Assembly (NCBI GenBank): GCA_026415035.1
Contig: JAOAHX010000021.1
Span: forward strand, 1 to 56,554
Length of the DNA: 56,554 nucleotides
Reading direction: 5' to 3'
From: Thermodesulfobacteriota bacterium
GTDB taxonomy: Bacteria; Desulfobacterota; BSN033; UBA1163
Part shown: one piece after another, positions 9,001 through 16,118 of the stretch
Layout: each line of letters begins with the position of its first letter
Numbering within the stretch: the stretch's first letter is position 1
Translations under genes and position numbers: made by a program
Notes under the pieces: generated by a model
The model's input: only the letters and a program-made list of their open reading frames with translations
The model's database searches: none
What the model was told of the DNA's origin: nothing

Positions 9001-9456
9001 TTACCTGTCCTCCACCTTGATTTGGATCGGACTCTGGTCCAGATAGAGGGTCCTCTTTTTCCCTTCCTTTTCAAGAATCACCCGGTCGGGTCGAATCTCC
9101 ACCACTTTCTCGCCTTCCACCGTGTCCCCGATGGTGACGAGAGAGCGTCCAATAGAGGCAAGGCGCACATGGTCTCGGATCAGAATGGCTTTCAGTTTGA
9201 AAGTGGGCTCCGGGGACTGGGTTTCGGCCGGTTTTATCTCCGCGGGAGGTTGGGAGGGGCTCCCCACCGGGATGGAAGGGGTCTCCTGGGAGTGATGACG
9301 GATGCCCGGAGGGAGGGCAAAAGGATCCCTTCGCGGTGGCCCAGGGTCTCTCTTCTTGGGCTGGGTAAAACCGACCTCTTGGGTTAAAAGGGCGATCCAT
9401 CCCGCCATCATCACCCCTGCTAACATAGCAATCGATAGGACTCTTATACGTTTCAT
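9001..9456 (-). CDS. PilP/MshK/GspC-like periplasmic pilus protein
   Basis: A 151-residue protein with one N-terminal hydrophobic segment (about 5-26), a proline-rich linker containing RRDPFALPPG (the RDPF-type motif common in PilP/GspC relatives), and a C-terminal small beta domain of about 60 residues (FKLKAILI, then GDTVEGEKVVEI, then VILEKEGKKRTL). This is the homology-region-like domain by which PilP, GspC and MshK connect the inner-membrane platform to the secretin. It overlaps the upstream PilO-like gene by 4 bases and lies 20 bases before the secretin gene. Confidence 0.82.
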   Translation of the reverse strand: MKRIRVLSIAMLAGVMMAGWIALLTQEVGFTQPKKRDPGPPRRDPFALPPGIRHHSQETPSIPVGSPSQPPAEIKPAETQSPEPTFKLKAILIRDHVRLASIGRSLVTIGDTVEGEKVVEIRPDRVILEKEGKKRTLYLDQSPIQIKVEDR

Positions 9457-10031
9457 GTCGGCCTCTGTCCTTGTATATACATCTTCAGAGCCAGGGTCAC
9501 TTTTAGGAGAGGTTGGACCTCTTCAGCCCTTTCGATCTGGAGCCTCTCTACATGAACGGGGAAAGGAAGCTCTTCCACCCCTTTTAAATAAGATTCGATC
9601 TTGGAAAAAGTGGCGTGAAGAACCAATTGGACGGTCACCTTCCGTAATCTCGAGGAGGAGGGGGTTTCCTTTTTTTCTTCGGGGAGGGCGATTTTCTCTT
9701 CGAAAGGAGTGATCGAAATCACCTTCATCTGAAAAGGGTCGCTCTCCCGGGCAAGGTGTTTCAGGAACGTTCTGAACTCTTCCCCCCTGTGTGTCCGTGC
9801 TGAAAGCCTCTCCAGTTCCTCTTCCCGTTTGAGGAGTTCCGCCTCTGCCGTTTCGGCTTCTTTGGCCAGAAGGGCAAGTTCGCTCAATTTGGCCTCCGCC
9901 GATTGAATTTCCCCCCTCAGGGCCGAAATCTTCCGGTTCGCAGGGGTATCGAAAATCCGGTCGAAGAGGAAGATCGCCACCGCGATCGACAAACCCAGCA
10001 ACAAGATCTTTTCTCGCCTTTTCAACGCCAT
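9453..10031 (-). CDS. PilO/MshJ/GspM-like inner-membrane platform protein
   Basis: A 192-residue bitopic protein with a short cytoplasmic basic start, one transmembrane helix (about 8-24), a heptad-rich coiled coil from about 35 to 85 and a ferredoxin-like C-terminal domain. This is the architecture of PilO, MshJ and GspM, which pair with PilN/GspL. The gene begins 3 bases after the PilM-PilN fusion and overlaps the PilP-like gene, so the PilM-N-O-P order is complete. Identification rests on architecture and gene order, because the family is weakly conserved in sequence. Confidence 0.85.
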   Translation of the reverse strand: MALKRREKILLLGLSIAVAIFLFDRIFDTPANRKISALRGEIQSAEAKLSELALLAKEAETAEAELLKREEELERLSARTHRGEEFRTFLKHLARESDPFQMKVISITPFEEKIALPEEKKETPSSSRLRKVTVQLVLHATFSKIESYLKGVEELPFPVHVERLQIERAEEVQPLLKVTLALKMYIQGQRPT

Positions 10032-10034
10032 GAT

Positions 10035-11747
10035 TTACGGTTTCTCCTGTGAGATTTGAGTATCCTCGATTTCACAAAGGATTTCGAATTCAACCGCTGA
10101 ATGGTTAAATACCCTATTCTCATTGGTCGAGTTCAGTTTCACGTGGTGGAAGAAAGGGGACCTTTCAAGTCCTTCGATGATTTGAGCAATGGCCGTGAGG
10201 CCGTGTTGGACAGGACCGAAGGCAAGGGCCTTAAGGTGGAGAATCCTCTTTCCAGGAACGGTCTCCTGGATTTTTGGGTCTTGGCCCGTCTTGGTCAAAG
10301 GGGGTGAGGTCGTTTGTACTTCCAGGCTCGTTAAGGTCACGTTTTCCGGGATGAGGCTGGTGATTTCTCGGAGCAATCTCCTGTAGGGAAAGGGGGGGGC
10401 GATGGCAGAAGGGTAAAGGGAAAGGTCCTGGGCGATTTTGGCCTCTTTTTCCTTTAAAAGGGCGAGCTTGGTTCTGAGGGCCTCCAGCTTCTCCACCTTG
10501 GCCATTTTTTCATCTCGCTCTCTCTGAAGCATGGCCACTTGATCGGTTTTGTATAGGTGGGTCCCCAAAAAGATAAGGCCTGTCAGGATAGGGACGGCCA
10601 CATAGAGGCTTTTTTCATTGGCCACTTTTAACCAGAGCGGTTCTTTCTCCGGTAGAAACTCGATTTGTTTCGGCCCCGAGAGGGCTACTCCGGCCGCAGA
10701 GGCAAACATTGAACCCCTCTGCTCCACACCTCCTGGATCGATGGATTTGGCCTCGAAAGGCATCCCCTTGAGGGGATTAAAAATCTCAACCGGAAGCCCC
10801 AGTTCTCCTTCGAGGTAGGGGGAGAGGTTTTTCAGATGGGCCCCGCCGCCGGTCAGAAGGACCCGATCGATCCGCTCTCCATAGAACTGAGTTTGGTAAA
10901 AGTCAAAGGAACGGCCGATCTCTGAAACCCATCTCTCCAGAACGGGTCGCATCAGAAAAGCGATCTTTGAGAGATCGATCTCCTCTCGCTCAGGAGTTCC
11001 CGCCCCCTGGACTTCGGATGGGATCCCCACTTCCTCTTTGATCTTCTCCGCTTTTTCAAAGAGAAAGGCGAGGTCTCTTTCGAAGGGGATTCCGTCGGTG
11101 ATCGCCCGGGTGAGGTCGGCTCCGGCAGGGGTGATCTCGCGGCTGAACTGGAGGGTCAAGTCCTTAAAAAGATAGAGGCTGATTTTCTCGGAGCCGAGGT
11201 CAATTAAAGCGGTCGTCTCCCCGATTTTTAACCGGTCTCCCAACAACAACAGGTTCCAAAGAGCAAAGGCATTCACATCGAGATGGGATACCCGCAACCC
11301 CGCGCCGGTAGCGATGGAAAGGGTTCGGTCGATCAAGGAATTCGGGCAAGCCACGACGAGCAGGTCAAGCCTTTTCGTCCCTTCCTCGACGAATTCTCCG
11401 AGGAGGTGTGATCGAATCTGGGCGGTTTCAGGGGGATAGGGGAGATGGCTTTTCATCTCCCAGGGGAGGGCCTTGGCGAGTTCCCTTTTGGGCATGGCAG
11501 GCAGGGTCAAACGTCGAATCTGGATTCCTGAACCGGAGACCGTCAGTCTGACCTTCTTCGTTTGGAGGCCTGTTTCCTCCATAAGATCTCTGAGGAGGAT
11601 GGCCAGAGCCTGGGTGTCCTCCCTATCGATCCCCTGGGGGATCCTCTTCAACCCCAGGCAGGAAAGAAAGGGCCCCCTTGAGGTCTTCTTTAACCCCACT
11701 AATTTAATGGAATGAGAACCAATGTCTAATCCGATCGTTTCTGGCAT
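10035..11747 (-). CDS. PilM-PilN fusion protein (MshI/GspL-like)
   Basis: A 570-residue protein. Residues 1-360 are an actin-like PilM domain (IGLDIGSHSIKLV at 4-16; phosphate loop ALIDLGSEKISLY near 190; VLLTGGGAHLKNL near 300). Residues 365-570 are PilN-like: EFLPEKE resembling the INLLP-type tail, one transmembrane helix at about 385-403, a coiled coil, and a periplasmic ferredoxin-like domain. In most type IV pilus systems these are two proteins; here they are one chain, like GspL or MshI. ATG 11747 was chosen because AGGTGG lies 5 bases before it; an upstream GTG at 11756 falls inside that ribosome-binding site. Confidence 0.9.
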   Translation of the reverse strand: MPETIGLDIGSHSIKLVGLKKTSRGPFLSCLGLKRIPQGIDREDTQALAILLRDLMEETGLQTKKVRLTVSGSGIQIRRLTLPAMPKRELAKALPWEMKSHLPYPPETAQIRSHLLGEFVEEGTKRLDLLVVACPNSLIDRTLSIATGAGLRVSHLDVNAFALWNLLLLGDRLKIGETTALIDLGSEKISLYLFKDLTLQFSREITPAGADLTRAITDGIPFERDLAFLFEKAEKIKEEVGIPSEVQGAGTPEREEIDLSKIAFLMRPVLERWVSEIGRSFDFYQTQFYGERIDRVLLTGGGAHLKNLSPYLEGELGLPVEIFNPLKGMPFEAKSIDPGGVEQRGSMFASAAGVALSGPKQIEFLPEKEPLWLKVANEKSLYVAVPILTGLIFLGTHLYKTDQVAMLQRERDEKMAKVEKLEALRTKLALLKEKEAKIAQDLSLYPSAIAPPFPYRRLLREITSLIPENVTLTSLEVQTTSPPLTKTGQDPKIQETVPGKRILHLKALAFGPVQHGLTAIAQIIEGLERSPFFHHVKLNSTNENRVFNHSAVEFEILCEIEDTQISQEKP

Positions 11748-11787
11748 ATTTACCACCTAAATTTTAAAAGGGCGCTGAACTCTAAAA

Positions 11788-12873
11788 TCATATTACTACC
11801 GCCCTAAAAGCAATGATCAAATAAACTCCAGGATCTCCTCCAAGTGTCGCCTGATTTTTGCTGACGCTGCCGGTAGCGCCTGGGGGCGCCATGACCCTAA
11901 AAGCATGGGATTGAGATAGATCTGCGCCCGAAGTGGTCCGGTATTGAGCCAAGCCCGGAGTAGTCCACCCGGCTGTCAGTGATCCCCAGGTATTGTTATC
12001 CGAGGAGGCCCATGTTGCAAAGACAAGAGCTCCGTCCGTGACTGTGGTAATCCCTGGGATTGTGACGGTAAACGGTGAAGAGGGAGCCGAATAGTTACCG
12101 GAGGCCTGCAACACATCTCGTTGCCACACCATATTGGTGCTGGGGGGACGGAAGACGTGCATGACGACTATATGAGGATTGTTGTTACCGAAAGAGACGC
12201 TTGGATTGGCAGTCCATGTGCCATTAAAGGTACACCAAAATAACCTTATCCGGCAGTTGGCAGTAGGATGGTTTACCTGATCCTCCGATGTCCAGCTTTG
12301 GCCTCCCAAGTTAGACATGGCGATTGATGCCGAAGTGTCGCGAGATGCACCGATCATCAGGACAAGATCGCCTGCCCGCATATTTCCGGGAGGAGTAACC
12401 TCAGTTGGATTGCTGGTATTTGGACCATTATCGGGGGGATTAGAGGCTGAACCAAAATAAGTGATCAAGAAACTGGTAAAATTAGAGACAACAATTCGCC
12501 TTTTTTCAGTACCGATAGGGACTTCTCCTATAGAAGTTAGGATATCAGGAGTGTAGGAGATGGTGAACCGTCCAGCCCCCAAGTTTCTCTGCCTGTTTGC
12601 CGCGGCATTCAGATTAGCGTTGAGATCAGTAGCTGTCAACCAATTTTGAACCGTTGCCATACGAATAGCGTACTCCACTCCAGATTGTGCCAGGAAATAG
12701 GCTTGCGTTGATTGTATAGAAAAGATCACGGATTTCTGCTTTGTAGGGATCAAATAAGAAAAGACATAACCGATGGTCACCATCAAAAACATGGCAATGA
12801 CTAGAAAGAGAACAGAGAGGCCTTTAGAATTAAATAAAATCCATCCCTGCCTCCCCTTGTTTCCCAATTTTGT
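11788..12873 (-). CDS. PilX/MshP-like minor pilus protein with a large C-terminal beta domain
   Basis: After the start come a hydrophobic helix (SVLFLVIAMFLMVTIGY) and a YFLAQSGVEYAIR segment matching the FYxAEAGIEYA region of PilX-type proteins. The remaining 230 residues or so are rich in Ser, Thr, Gly and Asn, with AGDLVLMIGASRD and a final AFRAV motif, a jelly-roll-like pattern seen in secreted or phage-tail-associated domains. This suggests a tip or adhesive function. The upstream open frame reaches 12993 but that stretch is a mobile palindromic repeat, so I placed the start at ATG 12871-12873, itself in the repeat end; TTG 12862-12864 is an alternative. No clear ribosome-binding site decides between them. 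Confidence 0.65.
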   Translation of the reverse strand, partial: TKLGNKGRQGWILFNSKGLSVLFLVIAMFLMVTIGYVFSYLIPTKQKSVIFSIQSTQAYFLAQSGVEYAIRMATVQNWLTATDLNANLNAAANRQRNLGAGRFTISYTPDILTSIGEVPIGTEKRRIVVSNFTSFLITYFGSASNPPDNGPNTSNPTEVTPPGNMRAGDLVLMIGASRDTSASIAMSNLGGQSWTSEDQVNHPTANCRIRLFWCTFNGTWTANPSVSFGNNNPHIVVMHVFRPPSTNMVWQRDVLQASGNYSAPSSPFTVTIPGITTVTDGALVFATWASSDNNTWGSLTAGWTTPGLAQYRTTSGADLSQSHAFRVMAPPGATGSVSKNQATLGGDPGVYLIIAFRAVVI

Positions 12874-12947
12874 CATTCCCGTGAAGACGGGAATCCAGTT
12901 TTGTTTTCTATAAAAAGATATGGATTCCTGCTTTCGCAGGAATGACA
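12871..12947. repeat. REP/REPIN-type palindromic element, 77 bp, with 9-bp terminal inverted repeats
   Basis: The ends TGTCATTCC (12871-12879) and GGAATGACA (12939-12947) are perfect inverted repeats. Inside are two hairpins: ATTCCCG/CGGGAAT (12875-12894, loop 6) and ATTCCTGC/GCAGGAAT (12924-12943, loop 4). This is the layout of a doublet REP element. Read through, it encodes the RKQESI and WIPVFTGMT-type peptide that such elements often add to gene models in bacterial genomes. It lies between the PilW-like stop and the PilX-like coding region. Confidence 0.85.
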
Positions 12948-12989
12948 ACCTATCTGAAAAAATACTTCCTTTATTTTTAAAATCACTTC

Positions 12990-13649
12990 TCAACTGCTTG
13001 GTACCTCACGCCAGTTTTGTTTAAAATTTTTATTTGTTAAACTGGTTGGGAGATTCTTCGGATAAACCCTGGTCTGTAAAATGACTTCTTCACCGCTTGT
13101 CCTTTGTAGTTTTAATCGAAGTTGTATCTCGTTTGCCGTATTTGTCACAGCAAATTCAGTGACATTATTGGCCATTGTGGCGGTGGTTGCAGGAGAAGTC
13201 TTAACCTTTTGCAGAATGGTGTTATTCATGGGGTCCAGCCTAAAAATGATGGTTTCATCTGCACTGTCCTGAGCTGTTGGATTGGTTCTTACAAAAGTGA
13301 TCGAACTGGCTGTGACCGACGTGATGCTCCTTGCATCCCTGATGTCTCTCACCATTCTCTCCAATGCCAGTTTTCCTTCATCGTAGAGCATTTTCTGATT
13401 GACGGTCATTGTATAGATTTTCAGGCTGTCAATCAAGAACTTTATGGTGATTGCCGAGACGACGGATAGGATGACGATTACCACAATGATTTCGATGAGG
13501 GTGAACCCCTTATCGAATGTGGAATGCAGATTGCGGATTGCAGAATTTCGAATCCGAAATCCGAAATCTGAAATCCGAAATAGGGGGGACGTATTCTGCC
13601 CCTGTTTACGGAAACCTTGTGACCACCGAATAGATTTCATAAATGTCAT
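12990..13649 (-). CDS. PilW/MshO-like prepilin with an unusually long leader
   Basis: The type III signal KGFTLIEIIVVIVILSVVSAI, with prepilin-peptidase cleavage expected between G and F, is followed by a typical PilW-like body (GKLALERMVRDIRDA, then a beta-rich domain of about 130 residues). From ATG 13649 the leader would be about 48 residues, far longer than the usual 6-25. Part of it, FRISDFGFRIRN, is encoded by a 7-base tandem repeat. No ATG, GTG or TTG lies closer in frame, only a CTG. The start overlaps the PilV-like stop. Either the long leader is real and removed, or translation starts at a non-standard codon. Confidence 0.75.
   Translation of the reverse strand: MTFMKSIRWSQGFRKQGQNTSPLFRISDFGFRIRNSAIRNLHSTFDKGFTLIEIIVVIVILSVVSAITIKFLIDSLKIYTMTVNQKMLYDEGKLALERMVRDIRDARSITSVTASSITFVRTNPTAQDSADETIIFRLDPMNNTILQKVKTSPATTATMANNVTEFAVTNTANEIQLRLKLQRTSGEEVILQTRVYPKNLPTSLTNKNFKQNWREVPSS
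13551..13581. repeat. Tandem heptad repeat, AATCCGA x 4.4
   Basis: Units AATCCGA (13551), AATCCGA (13558), AATCTGA (13565) and AATCCGA (13572) plus AAT make a 31-base tandem with one substitution. It lies inside the 5' part of the PilW-like reading frame, between the likely start and the pilin signal, and reads FRISDFGFRI on the coding strand. Confidence 0.85.
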
Positions 13650-14067
13650 TCTGAGGGTCTCTCACCTGAACCCGGATTCTCTTGTACCCCCTGTCATTGC
13701 CGGGCTGGATCCCGTCCCCGACCACTTGGAAGTCGCTATTCACATATAAGATTTCCCATCGCCATTGGTATGAGGGGAAATTGATTGGATCGATATCCGA
13801 GAAGGACGGAGGAAGGGAAGCGGGGTTGAGAGCAGCATTGGTATAATGAAATTTCATCAACTCTTCCATTTTCTGATGGGCAAGATAGATGGCCGTCGTC
13901 GCCATTTCCGGCTTTTGGCTTCCCTTAATGCCTGTGGCAAAAGGAACGACAATAACCGGTAAAAGAATCGCCGCCATCACAATCAGGATGATGATTTCGA
14001 TGAGAGTAAACCCCCTGTTCTTGACGGGGAAGGGTAGGGTCGAGATGATAGAGGTCAAGGTTTTCAT
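13606..14067 (-). CDS. PilV/MshD-like prepilin
   Basis: A 153-residue prepilin. The leader ends NRG, followed by FTLIEIIILIVMAAILLPVI, so cleavage is predicted after Gly19, leaving Phe1 and Glu5. The rest is a short pilin body with an ATTAIYLAHQKMEEL helix and a WRWEILYV strand, typical of minor pilins that read as PilV, GspI or MshD. A longer open frame in this register extends to 14673 but that part is the shadow of the FimT-like gene; the real start is ATG 14065-14067, two bases after the FimT-like stop. The stop is overlapped by the next gene. Confidence 0.85.
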   Translation of the reverse strand: MKTLTSIISTLPFPVKNRGFTLIEIIILIVMAAILLPVIVVPFATGIKGSQKPEMATTAIYLAHQKMEELMKFHYTNAALNPASLPPSFSDIDPINFPSYQWRWEILYVNSDFQVVGDGIQPGNDRGYKRIRVQVRDPQNDIYEIYSVVTRFP

Positions 14068-14069
14068 GC

Positions 14070-14492
14070 TCAATTTACGCTCACCTTCCCGGTATATTGG
14101 GCCACACTGATCGTTTTGCTTCCTCCGCTTCCGGAGACGATCACTGAGGCCCCTCCTCCTGCGATCGGTTCCCCGAGAGAATTGAAGGTGAAGGTGATGG
14201 TCGTCCCCACCGTCACTCCCGAAGGTAATCGGCCCGAAGGATCGAGGGAGTGGGAGGGGGTGAAGGTATAGAGGGCCGAGCCCGAAGTGAAATTGACGCT
14301 TTTCGAAACCCGATGGGCCATCGCAAATTCTTGGGCGTATCGGATATCGGAGGCCACCATTTGGGCTGCGCCTTCCAAGGAAGTCCTCGAAGGGGAATCG
14401 AAACCGAGGCGAGGGATGGCCACAGCGGCAAGGATGGCCAGGAGGAAAATGACGGCCACGGTCTCGATCAATGTCATTCCTCTTAAACCCAT
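14070..14492 (-). CDS. FimT/GspH/MshC-like prepilin
   Basis: A 140-residue prepilin that begins MGLRG and then MTLIETVAVIFLLAILAAVAIP, with cleavage after Gly5 giving N-methyl-Met as the first mature residue. A GspH/FimT-like body follows (EGAAQMVASDIRYAQEFAMAH, then beta strands ending near VSVN). The start at 14492 has AGAGGG 8 bases upstream and lies 5 bases after the GspF stop; it was chosen over an in-frame ATG at 14531 that would lie inside the upstream gene. It is the first of four consecutive pilin-class genes. Confidence 0.87.
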   Translation of the reverse strand: MGLRGMTLIETVAVIFLLAILAAVAIPRLGFDSPSRTSLEGAAQMVASDIRYAQEFAMAHRVSKSVNFTSGSALYTFTPSHSLDPSGRLPSGVTVGTTITFTFNSLGEPIAGGGASVIVSGSGGSKTISVAQYTGKVSVN

Positions 14493-14497
14493 TAGGT

Positions 14498-15718
14498 TTA
14501 CCCTCTGAACAACGAAGCCATGTTCCACCATGGAAGGAAAACAGCCAAAGCAAGAAAGAGGACCACCCCTCCCAAAACCAATGTAAGTAAAGGTTCGATA
14601 TAGGTCGGAAGTTTTTTGAGGGCGTGGTCGACCTCCAGGTCATAATAATCGGTGACCCGCCCCAACATCTCATCCAGGGTTCCTGAAGATTCCCCTACGT
14701 TGACCATCTGAATCACCAGGGGGGTGAATTGTTTGGTCTCCTTTAAGGCTTCGGTAAGACTGCTTCCTTCGGTCACGCTTTGCTGAATTCGGTGGATCGA
14801 TTGGGAAAGGATGACGTTATCCACCGTGGTCGCAGTGATTTCGAGGGCCTGCAGGATGGGGATGCCTGTCCGGTTTAACATGCCGAAGGTGTTTGTGAAT
14901 CGGGAAAGACCGATCTTCAGAAAGATAGGGCCCAAGATGGGAATCCTGAGCTTTATTTTGTCCCAGAGGTATCGTCCCCGTTCGGTTCCGAGGGCGCGCT
15001 TCAACACCAGAAGGCCACCAAGGAGGACGCCTAATATGAGGTACCAGAAGGACTGGAAGAGATCGTTGACCCTTATCATGATCCGGGTGGGGAGGGGCAA
15101 GGGCATGTTAAACTGGGCGAAGGTAGCGGCGAACCGTGGAATGACAAAGGCGATCAAGATGGCGAAGGCGATCAAGACCGCAAGGATGACAATTTTGGGG
15201 TACCTCGTTGCTTCCTTGAGCCGGCGGCGGGTGTCCAGCTCCCGGTTGGCCAGTATGACAAAACGGTCCAGGGATTCTCCCAGACGCCCCGAAGTCTCGC
15301 CCGCCCGAATCATATTGACATAGATTTCTGAAAAGACACCCGGATGTTTGGCCATGGAGGCGAAGAGGGGATTTCCACTCTCCACATCTTTACAAACCTG
15401 GTCGAGGACGGCCCGGAGTTTCTTGTTTTCCGTCTGCTCTTTCAAGCTGGCAAGCCCGGTGAGAAGGGGTAATCCGGCTTTATAGAGGGTGGAAAGTTGC
15501 TGACTGAAGAGGACGAGGTCTTCCAAGCCCACTTTTTTAAACCGTTCGGTCAGGGCCGAAACCAAAGGGGGAGAGGAGTTTTTGACTTCGTCGATCGAAA
15601 TCGGGAGATAGCCGAGGCCGTGGAGCTGTTCTCCAGCCGCCAAAAGGGTCGGGGCTTCCAGCCTTCCTTCCACCGCCTTGCCGTTGCGGTCCCGAACTTT
15701 ATATTGAAAGATGGGCAT
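14498..15718 (-). CDS. mshG: Inner-membrane platform protein GspF/PilC/MshG
   Basis: A 406-residue polytopic protein with two tandem GspF domains (about 70-195 and 270-395), three or four transmembrane segments (about 170-192, 220-242, 375-398) and the motifs QLSTLYKAGLPL and ALEITATTVDN. It starts with the family signature MPIFQYKVRDRNGKAVEG. It forms the core on which the motor ATPase acts. A GGAGGG ribosome-binding site lies about 10 bases before ATG 15718. It opens the pilus operon, 31 bases after the CheY-like gene. Confidence 0.94.
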   Translation of the reverse strand: MPIFQYKVRDRNGKAVEGRLEAPTLLAAGEQLHGLGYLPISIDEVKNSSPPLVSALTERFKKVGLEDLVLFSQQLSTLYKAGLPLLTGLASLKEQTENKKLRAVLDQVCKDVESGNPLFASMAKHPGVFSEIYVNMIRAGETSGRLGESLDRFVILANRELDTRRRLKEATRYPKIVILAVLIAFAILIAFVIPRFAATFAQFNMPLPLPTRIMIRVNDLFQSFWYLILGVLLGGLLVLKRALGTERGRYLWDKIKLRIPILGPIFLKIGLSRFTNTFGMLNRTGIPILQALEITATTVDNVILSQSIHRIQQSVTEGSSLTEALKETKQFTPLVIQMVNVGESSGTLDEMLGRVTDYYDLEVDHALKKLPTYIEPLLTLVLGGVVLFLALAVFLPWWNMASLFRG

Positions 15719-15749
15719 CGACTCAATACCCTCCGAAGCCTGAACCGGT

Positions 15750-16118
15750 CTACCTCAGATAGCCTTTCACTTTTTTTATCAATTCGTCCATGTCGAAGGG
15801 TTTGGTGATGTATTCGTTGGCCCCTGTCTCCAGGCCCATCGCTTTGTCCTTTTCCTGGGTCTTGGCGGTCAACATGAGGATGGGGATGTGTTTGTAGCGT
15901 TCGTCAAATTTCAACAGCCGGCAGACTTTATAACCGTCGAGCTTGGGCAGCATGAGGTCGAGGAGGATCAAATCGGGGTTCTCTTTCCGAGCCAGGTTTA
16001 ACCCGTCCTCCCCATTGTGTGCCACGAGCACCTCAAACCCTTCGAGTTCGAGAGAAAACCGCAACGTCTCCACCAGGTCCAATTCGTCGTCGACCACCAG
16101 AATCTTCTTTTGGCTCAT
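15750..16118 (-). CDS. Single-domain response regulator (CheY/PilH-like receiver)
   Basis: A 122-residue stand-alone receiver domain. Acidic pocket DDE is at 10-12, phosphoacceptor Asp54 (ILLDLMLP), the conserved Thr in MLTAKTQ and the Lys in [10 protein letters not shown]. There is no output domain, so it should act by protein binding or as a phosphate sink. It overlaps the upstream receiver-kinase gene by 4 bases and lies just before mshG, so a role in controlling pilus assembly is plausible but inferred. Confidence 0.92.
   Translation of the reverse strand: MSQKKILVVDDELDLVETLRFSLELEGFEVLVAHNGEDGLNLARKENPDLILLDLMLPKLDGYKVCRLLKFDERYKHIPILMLTAKTQEKDKAMGLETGANEYITKPFDMDELIKKVKGYLR

Noticed and set aside
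12874-12993. N-terminal 40 residues of the PilX-like frame
   Set aside because: They are encoded by the palindromic repeat element and give the well-known false peptide of REP sequences.
14068-14673. N-terminal extension of the PilV-like gene
   Set aside because: It is out-of-frame translation of the FimT-like and GspF genes; the real start is ATG 14065-14067.
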